This document shows positions 52,321 through 61,100 of a stretch of DNA of 64,000 nt, one piece after another. The stretch is from contig NZ_JAXLPB010000002.1 of NCBI RefSeq assembly GCF_034321785.1, positions 806,001 through 870,000 on the forward strand, in the 5' to 3' direction. The stretch's first letter is position 1, and each line of letters begins with the position of its first letter. Both the position numbers and the translations under genes were made by a program. This DNA is from Fulvimarina uroteuthidis. Its GTDB lineage: Bacteria > Pseudomonadota > Alphaproteobacteria > Rhizobiales > Rhizobiaceae. The notes below the pieces were generated by a model. The model saw only the letters and a list, made by a program, of their open reading frames with translations. It did no database searches and was not told the DNA's origin.

Positions 52321-53958
52321 ATGAATATCGTGACGCCTTTGGCGCCTGATCCAAATCCCCGACCGGCGGACGCTCCGAGCGCCGAGCGCATTCTTCAGAA
52401 TCTATCGCATCCGGTGCTCGCGATCGATCGCGACGGGGACGTGACCTACGCCAATGCGGCGGCTGAGGCTTCGTTCGGCGGATGGATCATCGGGCTCAAC
52501 ATGCGCGATCTTTTCAGCGGTTTCGCTCTGGCGAGCACGGCGTGCGACCGCATCTCGTCGATGGTCTTGTCGACGAAGAAAGATCTCTCCTACGACGCCT
52601 CGCTGACCCCCCTGGGTGACGGCCTGTCCGTCATCGACTTTCGACCCTCCGCCAAGTCGCTTCATCCCGCCGTCGCGACGGATCTGGACGATCTGACCGG
52701 GCTTGCGAAACGCAACATGTTCATGTCGCACCTGACGGGCGCCCTCGCCAAGGGCGTCGACGCGGCCATTGCGGTGCACTGTCTCGACCTCGACCGCTTC
52801 AAGATGGTCAACGACACGCTGGGACACGGCATCGGCGACCTTCTTCTGAAGAAGGTCGCCGACCGCCTGACCGGCCTTTGCCGGAAAGGCGACATCGTTG
52901 CGCGCCTGGGCGGCGACGAGTTCATCGTCCTCCAGCACGGCGTCCGCACGCCCGCGGACGCGGAGAAACTCGCCGCCCGGATCGTCGACCTTGTCGGACG
53001 GACCTATGTTCTCAACGGTCACACCATCAATATCGGCGTCAGCGTCGGCGTCGCCTTGCAGGCCGGTCTCACCCAGGCTCGCGACGCCCTGCGCAACGGC
53101 GATCTGGCGCTCTACGAGGCCAAGCGTGCCGGTCGCGGCCGTTATCGGATGTTCGAGCCGGGGATGGACGAGCTTCTTCATCGGCGACGGGAAATGGAGA
53201 TCGATCTCAGACGCGCGCTCGCCCTCAAGCAGTTCGAGGTGCACTACCAGCCCTTCCTCGATCTTGCGAGCGACACTTGCATCGGGTTCGAGGCGCTCCT
53301 GCGCTGGAAGCATCCGGTCAAGGGCAATATTCCGCCCCTCGACTTCATCTCGCTCGCCGAAGAGAACGGTCTCATCGTGAAGATCGGCGAATGGGTGCTT
53401 CGAACCGCCTGCAAGGAGGCCGCCTCCTGGCCGGGCGATCTGATCGTTGCGGTCAACGTCTCGCCGCTTCAGTTCAAGGCCGACACGCTTCTCGAAACGG
53501 TCGCGTCCGCACTGGAAAAGGCCGGCTTGCCGGCCCATCGGCTGGAGATCGAGATCACGGAAGGTGCTCTCCTCGACGACACGGACAATGTGCTCGATAC
53601 GCTGGCCGCCCTGCGCGATCTCGGCGTGAAGATATCCATGGACGATTTCGGCACGGGCTATTCATCGCTGAGCTACCTGCAGAAGTTTCCGTTCAGCAAG
53701 ATCAAGATCGACCGCTCCTTCGTTGCCAACGCGAACGCCGACAGCGAGGCGATCCTGCGGGCCGTGGCGGGGCTGGGGACGAGCCTTGGCATGGCCATCA
53801 CGGCCGAAGGGGTCGAAACCCTCGAACAACTCGCCCGCATTCGCGGCGAGCGCTGCACCCATGTCCAAGGCTACCTGACAGGCCGCCCGATGGCACCGGA
53901 TCAGATTGCGACCTTCCTGGCGCAGTCGAACCGCGAATGGAAAGGAGAACCCGAATGA
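52321..53958 (+). CDS. Cytoplasmic PAS-GGDEF-EAL c-di-GMP enzyme, coupled to a BLUF gene
   Basis: 545 residues, no membrane helix. The PAS-like N-terminus (about 20-110, LSHPVLAIDRDGDVTYANAA) is followed by GGDEF (197-201 in RLGGDEFIVL) and EAL (324-326 in GFEALLRWKHP). An inhibitory RxxD site (RKGD, correctly spaced before GGDEF) is present, unlike in the first GGDEF-EAL protein. The EAL residues are intact: NVSP, EITEG, DDFGTGYSSL, KIDRSF and AEGVET. It may make and degrade c-di-GMP. The stop overlaps the BLUF start (ATGA), so light sensing by the partner probably sets its activity. Confidence 0.92.
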   Translation: MNIVTPLAPDPNPRPADAPSAERILQNLSHPVLAIDRDGDVTYANAAAEASFGGWIIGLNMRDLFSGFALASTACDRISSMVLSTKKDLSYDASLTPLGDGLSVIDFRPSAKSLHPAVATDLDDLTGLAKRNMFMSHLTGALAKGVDAAIAVHCLDLDRFKMVNDTLGHGIGDLLLKKVADRLTGLCRKGDIVARLGGDEFIVLQHGVRTPADAEKLAARIVDLVGRTYVLNGHTINIGVSVGVALQAGLTQARDALRNGDLALYEAKRAGRGRYRMFEPGMDELLHRRREMEIDLRRALALKQFEVHYQPFLDLASDTCIGFEALLRWKHPVKGNIPPLDFISLAEENGLIVKIGEWVLRTACKEAASWPGDLIVAVNVSPLQFKADTLLETVASALEKAGLPAHRLEIEITEGALLDDTDNVLDTLAALRDLGVKISMDDFGTGYSSLSYLQKFPFSKIKIDRSFVANANADSEAILRAVAGLGTSLGMAITAEGVETLEQLARIRGERCTHVQGYLTGRPMAPDQIATFLAQSNREWKGEPE

Positions 53959-54395
53959 CCGAGACCCTGCACCGGCTCGTCTATTACAGCCGCAATCACA
54001 CGTCCGGCGAGGACGCTGTGTTCTCCGCCCATATCGACGACATTCTGGCCAAGAGCCGAATCAACAACACGCGCGACCAGATCACCGGGGCACTCCTGTT
54101 CAATGCCGGCTGTTTCGCGCAGGTCCTCGAGGGCCCGCTGCCGAATATCGAAGCGGCTTTCGAACGCATTCAGCAGGATGACCGGCACGGCGACGTCTCG
54201 CTGCTTGCGCTCGATCCGATCGACACCCGCAGCTTTCCGAACTGGGCAATGGGGTTCGTCGGGACGTCGAGCGTCGATGCCGAACGTTTCGCCGATATCG
54301 GATCGTCCAGCGGCTTCGATCCGTCCCGCCTCAGCGGAGATCAGATCTATACGCTGCTCCGCAACCTGACGATCGAAGAAGAGGCGGACGCCTAG
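53955..54395 (+). CDS. Free-standing BLUF blue-light sensor
   Basis: 146-residue FAD-binding photoreceptor consisting of one BLUF domain (about 5-100) and a 45-residue helical tail. The photochemical residues are in place: Tyr10 (HRLVYYS), Asn37/Asn38 (INNTRDQITG), Gln56 (FAQVLEG), and Trp97 and Met99 (NWAMGF). BLUF domains are often fused to EAL; here the output is a separate coupled gene upstream. Blue light should shift the flavin hydrogen bonding and alter a bound partner, most likely the GGDEF-EAL enzyme. Confidence 0.92.
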   Translation: MTETLHRLVYYSRNHTSGEDAVFSAHIDDILAKSRINNTRDQITGALLFNAGCFAQVLEGPLPNIEAAFERIQQDDRHGDVSLLALDPIDTRSFPNWAMGFVGTSSVDAERFADIGSSSGFDPSRLSGDQIYTLLRNLTIEEEADA

Positions 54396-54400
54396 ACGAG

Positions 54401-54432
54401 GGCATCGTGCGTCCGTTCAGACGCACGATGCT
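54401..54432. repeat. Perfect 12-bp inverted repeat after the BLUF gene
   Basis: GCATCGTGCGTC (54402-54413) and GACGCACGATGC (54420-54431) with a 6-base loop. It lies 6 bases after the BLUF stop and is very stable, but no T tract follows. It may act as a terminator or mRNA 3' guard between the convergent operons, or as a protein-binding site. Confidence 0.7.
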
Positions 54433-54665
54433 CCGGCGATCGCTGTGATCTCACCCTTCGCGCTTTCCGAAGATCGATTCGGCCTTTTTCGGGGCGATGC
54501 TCTCGGGCAGGGTTTTCGAGACCGCATCCTGTGCGTCGCCGGCGATGACGGATCGCCTGCCTCATATTGCGACGCGTGCGAGGATCGCGGGGAACGCGCG
54601 CCATGTCTCCGCGCCGACCGAAATCCGACATCTGCGACATGCCGTCGGCGGATGCCTATGTGCCC

Positions 54666-55988
54666 TCATTCCTCGCGGAAGGCGCGTTCGAAGCTGTCCT
54701 CGATCGGCTTCACCAGATATTCGACGAAGGTCCGTTCCTCGGTGGAGATGAAGACCTCCACGGGCATGCCGGGATAGATATCGTCGACATCGAAATTGGC
54801 CGGCAGGGCGTCGTCGAGCCCGAGGCGTGCGGTGTAGTAGGGCTGCTCGCTCTGTGCATCGGTCAGCCGATCGGCGGAGATGTAGGCGACGTGCGCATCG
54901 ACCGTCGGCGTCCGGCGGGCGTTGAGGGCGCTGAAGCGCAGACGCGCGCCCTGGCCGACGAAAAGCGCGTCGATATCCTGTGGCAGGATCTTCGCATCGA
55001 CGATGAGTTCGTCGACGGTCGGCAGGAGTTCGAGTATCGGCTTCGCCGGCTCGACCACGCCGCCGACGGCGTTGATCGCCATGCGCACGACGATCCCGTC
55101 CGCGGGTGCGCGGATGACGGTTCGGGACAGGACATCGAGCGCCTCGTCCAGCTGCTCCGACCGGTCGGCCCGTTCGACCCGCACCGCGTTGAGCTCGGCG
55201 AGCGCGGTCTCGATGCGCTTGGTGTCCAGCTTCTCGATCTGCTCGCGCGCTTCGGCCGCCTGCATGCGGGAGGCAAGAAGGCTGGATTCGAGCTGGCCGA
55301 GCTGGCCGACGAGATCGGCTTCGCTGCGGATCAGGGCGGAATATTCGGTGCGGTTGGTCAGCCCCTGCGCCAGAAGCTGCTGCTTGCGGGCCGCTTCGTC
55401 GCGGATGACGGACAGCTGGGACTGGATCGCCTGCTTCTGGGCGCCGAGGCCCTGCATCTGCTCGTGCAACGCGGCAAGGCGCTGCTTCAGGATGAACCGT
55501 TCCTGGCGATGGCGCGCGAGGCGCGCGTCGAACTCCTTGCGCTGCTCCGCGAGAATTGCGCCCAGCCCTTCCGCCTTCGCGGTTTCGACCAGCTCCGGCG
55601 CGAAGTCGAGGCGCTCCCCATTGTCGCGTTCGACGCCGAGACGCGCAGCCTTCGCGTCGAGGCCCACCAGCTGGGTCTGGAGCCGGTTGCGCCGGGCGGT
55701 CGCGGGTGTGGCGTCGAGACGCAAGAGCGGCTCGCCCTTGGCGACCCGTTCGCCTTCCGCGACCATGATCTCGGCGACGATACCGCCTTCCAGATGCTGG
55801 ATGTTCTGGTTCTGGCCCGCAGCGGCAATGACGCCGGTCGCAAGCACCGCGCCGGAGATCGGCGCGATCCCGGCCCATGCCCCGAAGGCGGCCACGAAGA
55901 CGCCGCAGAAGGCAAGGCCCGCGACGGTGATGCCGGCAAGCCCGCTCCTGACGTTTTGCAGACGGTAGGTCTCGTTGGGGCGTGTCAT
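54666..55988 (-). CDS. HlyD-family adaptor of the second type I secretion system
   Basis: 440 residues. A cytoplasmic tail leads to one membrane helix (about 17-40, GITVAGLAFCGVFVAAFGAW). Then come the barrel-sandwich half (IQHLEGGIVAEIMVAEGERV), a long coiled coil (about 95-285) and the typical RAPADGIVVRM and GMPVEVFISTEERTFVEYL C-terminal motifs of PrtE/LapC-type adaptors. ATG 55988 was chosen; 56006 is possible. It lies 160 bases downstream of its ABC partner gene. There is no TolC gene alongside. Confidence 0.9.
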   Translation of the reverse strand: MTRPNETYRLQNVRSGLAGITVAGLAFCGVFVAAFGAWAGIAPISGAVLATGVIAAAGQNQNIQHLEGGIVAEIMVAEGERVAKGEPLLRLDATPATARRNRLQTQLVGLDAKAARLGVERDNGERLDFAPELVETAKAEGLGAILAEQRKEFDARLARHRQERFILKQRLAALHEQMQGLGAQKQAIQSQLSVIRDEAARKQQLLAQGLTNRTEYSALIRSEADLVGQLGQLESSLLASRMQAAEAREQIEKLDTKRIETALAELNAVRVERADRSEQLDEALDVLSRTVIRAPADGIVVRMAINAVGGVVEPAKPILELLPTVDELIVDAKILPQDIDALFVGQGARLRFSALNARRTPTVDAHVAYISADRLTDAQSEQPYYTARLGLDDALPANFDVDDIYPGMPVEVFISTEERTFVEYLVKPIEDSFERAFREE

Positions 55989-56148
55989 CGAAGGGTGGCT
56001 CTTCATCTTTGTGTCTGTCGAAACGTTCAACGTGCCGCCGGCCGAACGAACGGCCGTGCGGACCGGGTCTGCCGCGGCGACGGTCTCGCACGCCGCGCCG
56101 GCTGCCGATCGACGCGCGACGACCGACCGTTTCGGGGGTCGGCCGAAA

Positions 56149-57933
56149 TCATGCGCGGACGGCGGTGGCGAACGGTCCGATCGTCGGATCCCCCGAGGCC
56201 GGACCCTGCGCTGGACCTGGCTGTGCGGGGCTCGCAATATCCGGCCTGCGACGGTTGGCTTTCAACCGCTCGGCGCGCCGGGCGATGACCGCTTCGCGGG
56301 CTCCGAAATCCTCCACCTGGCCATTGTCGAGAAGAAGCACCTTGTCCGCCCTCTCGACGATCGTGCGCCGCTGGGTGACGAGGACGACCGAGACCTTGTT
56401 GGCCTTGGCGGCGAGGATGGCCTGATCGAGGGCGGCCTCGCCCTCCGTGTCGAGACTGGCGTTCGGCTCGTCGAGGACGAGGATGGTCGGCATGCGGAAG
56501 AACGCGCGCGCCAGTGCGACCCGCTGGCGCTGACCGCCCGACAGGGCGAGGCCGCCCGGTCCGATCCGCGTGTCGTAGCCTTGCGGCAGACGGCGGATGA
56601 GATCGTGGACGCCGGCCATCTGGGCCGCCTCGATCACGGCCCGATCGTCCGCTTCCGGATCGAAGCGGGCGATGTTCTGGGCGACCGTTCCTGGAAAGAG
56701 TTCCACATCCTGGCCGAGATAGCCGATGCGCTCGCCAAGGGCTTGCGCGCGCCAGTGTTCGATCTCCGACCCGTCGATGCGCACGGTGCCCGAATGCGGC
56801 CTGATCGTCCCGACAAGGGCCCGCATCAGGGTCGATTTGCCGGCGCCGGAGGGTCCGAGAACCACGGTGCATTCCCCGGGCAGGACATTGAACGAGACGT
56901 TTTTGAGCAGCGGCTCGTCTCCGGGTCCCGCGTTCGGGGCGAAGACGAGGAGGTTGGTCACCCCGATGCGGCCCTGCGCGGCGGGCAGCTCCGTCTTGTC
57001 GCGTTCGTCCGTCACCGTCGACAGGGCTTCGAGAAGCCGCTTGCGGGCCTTCGAGGTTTCCACGAAACCCCGCCATCCGCCGATCACCTGGTCGATCGGC
57101 TGCAGCGCCCGGCCGGAGATCAGCGAGGCGGCGAAGATCATGCCGGCGGTCATCTCGCCTTCCAGCACGAGGTAGCCGCCATAGCCCAGGATTGCGATCT
57201 GAAGGCCCATGCGCACGGTCTTCGAGAGGCCGGCGAACCAGGCGTTGACGCTCGCGGCCCGCGCCTGCGCATCGAGCGCCCGGCACTCCGAGGCGCCCCA
57301 TCTCGAAATGGCGTTCTCGATCATGCCCATCGCCTTGAGGCTCTCATAGCCGCGCACGAATGACTGGGCGGTTCCCGTCGCCTCGATCGAAGCGGCAGAG
57401 GCACGCGTCGCAGGCCTGGCCGAGGCGAACTGGTTGGACAGCGCGATGACGGCGAGAACGGCGGCGCCGGCCAGCGTCAGCCAGAAGATGTCCGGGTGGA
57501 TCAGATAGAGGATCGCGATGAAGAAGGGCGCGAACGGCAGGTCGAACAGCGCGAGAAGAAGCTTGTTGGAAACGAAGTTGCGGATCGCCTCGAGATCGCG
57601 CATGGGCTGGACGTCGCCCTCCCGCGCTCTCGGGCCGTGCATGGCCGCCAGAAGCGCCTGCGGGCCCAGCCTCTCGTCGAGGCGCGCGGCGATCCGGGAC
57701 GAGAGAAGACCGCGAACCGCATCCATCAGGCCGAGAAGCACGAGGGCCGCCACGGCGATCAGCGAGATGTAGATCAGCGTGTCGAACGAGGCCGAGGCCA
57801 GCACCCGGTCGTAGATCTGCAGCATGTAGAGGGGCTGCACCAACAGGAGCACATTGATCGCCAGCGAGAAGACCGCGAGGACCGGCAGCGAGCCGTAGAG
57901 CCCGGCACGGGCGATGATGCTGTTGGAAGACAT
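56149..57933 (-). CDS. Type I secretion permease/ATPase of the second system
   Basis: 594 residues. A six-helix permease domain (about 10-300; VQPLYMLQIYDRVLAS at its start) and an ATPase domain with Walker A GPSGAGKST, signature LSGGQRQRVALARAF, Walker B ILVLDEPNASLD. The H-loop reads LVTQRRT, with glutamine in place of histidine. A Pro-rich tail ends the protein. It is divergent from the giant exoenzyme gene with 191 bases between starts, a layout that points to that protein as its substrate. ATG 57933 was chosen. Confidence 0.92.
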   Translation of the reverse strand: MSSNSIIARAGLYGSLPVLAVFSLAINVLLLVQPLYMLQIYDRVLASASFDTLIYISLIAVAALVLLGLMDAVRGLLSSRIAARLDERLGPQALLAAMHGPRAREGDVQPMRDLEAIRNFVSNKLLLALFDLPFAPFFIAILYLIHPDIFWLTLAGAAVLAVIALSNQFASARPATRASAASIEATGTAQSFVRGYESLKAMGMIENAISRWGASECRALDAQARAASVNAWFAGLSKTVRMGLQIAILGYGGYLVLEGEMTAGMIFAASLISGRALQPIDQVIGGWRGFVETSKARKRLLEALSTVTDERDKTELPAAQGRIGVTNLLVFAPNAGPGDEPLLKNVSFNVLPGECTVVLGPSGAGKSTLMRALVGTIRPHSGTVRIDGSEIEHWRAQALGERIGYLGQDVELFPGTVAQNIARFDPEADDRAVIEAAQMAGVHDLIRRLPQGYDTRIGPGGLALSGGQRQRVALARAFFRMPTILVLDEPNASLDTEGEAALDQAILAAKANKVSVVLVTQRRTIVERADKVLLLDNGQVEDFGAREAVIARRAERLKANRRRPDIASPAQPGPAQGPASGDPTIGPFATAVRA

Positions 57934-58026
57934 GTAAAACTCGTCGATCGCAAGGAAGCGTTTCGCCTGCCAAAACGCCGGCAGGGAAGGTTCCTCTAGC
58001 CGTTCCGAATGACAGGCGTGTAACAC

Positions 58027-58124
58027 GATTCACAAGTTAATTTTGTCTTAACGCTTCATCGAACTGTTGCACAGCGACCCTAGGAAATGCCGTGTTTTGG
58101 TCTGGCAGGGCGGGTTGCGTTCCC
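58027..58124. promoter_or_regulatory. AT-rich divergent promoter region of exporter and exoenzyme
   Basis: The gap between the second ABC exporter gene and the giant exoenzyme is notably AT-rich (CAAGTTAATTTTGTCTTAAC near 58032) against high-GC surroundings. It probably holds the exoenzyme promoter. A phosphate-starvation box was looked for but none could be named. Confidence 0.4.
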
Positions 58125-61100
58125 ATGAATTTCTTCATCAACGAATTCCACTACGACAATGACGGTGCGGACGTCGGCGAGTTCGTCGAGGTGGCGGGGC
58201 CGGCCGATGCCGATCTCGATGGCTTCAGTCTCGTCCTCTACAACGGAAGCAACGGCGCCAGCTATGCGCGCATCGCGCTTCAGGAGGCGCTGAGCACGGT
58301 CTCGGACGGTGTGCGCTTCATCACCGTCGACACAGTCGGAATGCAGAACGGCGGCCCGGACGGAATGGCGCTCGTCGGACCTCAGGGTGTCGTCGAATTC
58401 CTGAGCTATGAGGGCGCGTTCACCGCGGCCGACGGTCCGGCGAAGGGAATGACGAGCATCGATGTGGGCGTTGCGGAGGGCGGCGGCACGCCGGCCGGCC
58501 ATTCGCTGCAGCGCACCGGCGATGGCTCCGGCGCGTCCGATTTCGCATGGGCGGGTCCGCAGGGGGAGACGCGCGGCACGGTCAACGAAGGCCAGACCAT
58601 CACGTTCGACGCGGATGCCGGCACCGACGGCGGCACGGTCCTTGCCTCGCAACGGTCCGCGTCCATCAAGTTGGACGGGGCCGAGATCGTCGCCTACGAT
58701 GCGGGAACCCGCCGCTTCTTCGTCACCTCCGATTCCGGTCTCCAGATCGTCGACGGGTCCGATCCGTTCGACGACAAGCCCGACGATGGCGTTGCCGGCC
58801 TGACCCTCGTGGCGACGATCGATCCGGCGACGCTGATCGATTCGGCGACCGGCCAGGTCTTCGACAGCGCGGCCTTCACGTCGGTCGCCGTCGCGAACGG
58901 CCTCGTCGTCGCGGCGCTGCCGGCGGCCGACATGACGGGCGACGGCTCGGTGCTGTTCTTCGATGCCGCGACCGGCGACTATCGCGGCTCGGTCAAGGTC
59001 GGGCCCCTGCCTGACAGTCTCGCGATCTCGGCGAACGGAGCCTATGTCGTCGTTGCCAACGAGGGTCAGTCCTCGGGCAAGGACAACGAGCCGGACGCGG
59101 CGGTCAATCCGAACGGGTCGGTCTCGATCATCGCGATCGATGCCTCCGATCCGGCGGCCTCGACGGTGTCGACCTACGACTTCTCCGACGCGTCCATCAC
59201 CGCCGATGCGCTGCGGGCGCTCGGCGCGCGGGTCAACGACAATGCACCGTCCGTCGCGGCCGACATCGAGCCGGAATATGTGGCGATCGAAGGCAATCGC
59301 GCGGTCATCACCTTGCAGGAGAACAACGCCGTCGCGATCATCGAGGACATCGCGACCTTCAGCGGTTTCACGATCGGCGACATTCAGGGCCTCGGCTTCA
59401 AGAACCATTCCCTCCCGGAAAACGCGCTCGATCCGAGCGACCGCGACGGTGCGATCGATCTCCGCCCCGCCAATGTGAACGGCATCTTCATGCCGGATGG
59501 CGTTGCGACCTACACCGTCGACGGACGCACCTATATGGTGCTCGCCAACGAGGGCGACGACCGGGACGTGGATGCGGCGCGGGTCAAGGATCTGGCCCTC
59601 GATGCCCGCGCCTTTCCCAACGCGGACGCCCTGAAGGCGGATGGCGCGCTGGGCCGGCTGATCGTCTCCGCCATCGACGGCGACAGGAACGGGGACGGGG
59701 TCTACGAGGCCCTGTTCTCGCTCGGCGGCCGCTCCTTCTCGATCCGCGACGAGGACGGCGATCTCGTCTTCGATTCCGGCGACATGCTGGACCGGATCGC
59801 GGCCGAGCTCGGGCTCTACGACGATGGCCGCTCGGACAATAAGGGCGTCGAGCCGGAAGCCGTCGAAATCGGCATGATTGACGGCAAGGCCTACGCCTTC
59901 GTCGGCCTCGAACGCGCCGATGCGACGTTCGCCTTCGACATTTCCGACCCCAGGGCGGCGACCTATGTCGGCGCCTTCATCACCGAGGGCGACGATGCGC
60001 CGGAGGGCCTCAAGTTCATTTCGGCATCCGAGAGCGGCACCGCGTCCAACCTTCTGGTCGTCGCCAATGAGGGGTCGAACACGCTGACCGTTCACGATCT
60101 CGGCGGATCGGCAGGCGAGGAGCCCCGGCCCCAGCCCGGGAACACGCTGATCTCGACCATTCAAGGTACGGCCGACACCCAGAAAGACGACGGGTTCGGC
60201 AACGCCGCCGGCAGTCCGCTGCGCGGGAAGAGCGTCACGGTCGAGGCGATCGTCGTCGGCGACTTCCAGAACGGCGATGGGGACGAGGGCCGCAACCTGC
60301 GCGGTTTCTACATTCAGGAAGAGGACGCCGACGCCGACGGCGATGCGAGATCGTCCGAAGGCCTGTTCGTCTTCGAAGGCACCGGAAGCTTCCTGACGGA
60401 CGTCGCCATCGGCGACAAGGTCAGGATCACCGGAACGGTCTCCGAGTTCTTCGGCGAAACCCAGCTCGACGTCACGAACGGCGGCGTCGTCGAGATCGTG
60501 TCCTCGAACAATCCGTTGCCGGGCGCCGCGCTCGTCCAGTTGCCGAGCGCGGCCACGACCCGCTCCCAGAACGGCGACGTCCAGCCGGATCTCGAGGCCT
60601 TCGAGGGCATGCGGGTCACCATCGAAGAGACGCTGACGATCACCGAACAGTTCCAGCTCGACCGTTTCAACGAGATCAAGCTGTTCGATGCGAACGGTTT
60701 CGAGCAGGCGGGACCGGGCGGCACCACGCTCACCGGCGGTCGCCCCTACCAGTACACCCAGCACAATGATCCCGACGCCGAAGGGAACGCGGCCTATCTG
60801 GACCGGGTCGGGTCGCGCACGATCACCTACGATGATGGCCTCAACGTTCAGAACGCCCCGATCACGAACCTTCAGGGTTTCGGAGCCTATTCGGCCGAAA
60901 CCGCGCCCCGCATGGGCGACACCACGACCGGCCTTTCCGGCATTCTCGACTACAAGTTCGCGGGCAATGCGGCTTCGGGCGCGACCTGGCGCATCCGGGC
61001 GACGGAGGCGGACGACAACAGCTTCGATCGCGCCAATCCGAGGCCGGCCGAAATGCTTTCGCCGAGCGGCAATCTGAAGGTCGCCGCCTTCAACGTCCTC

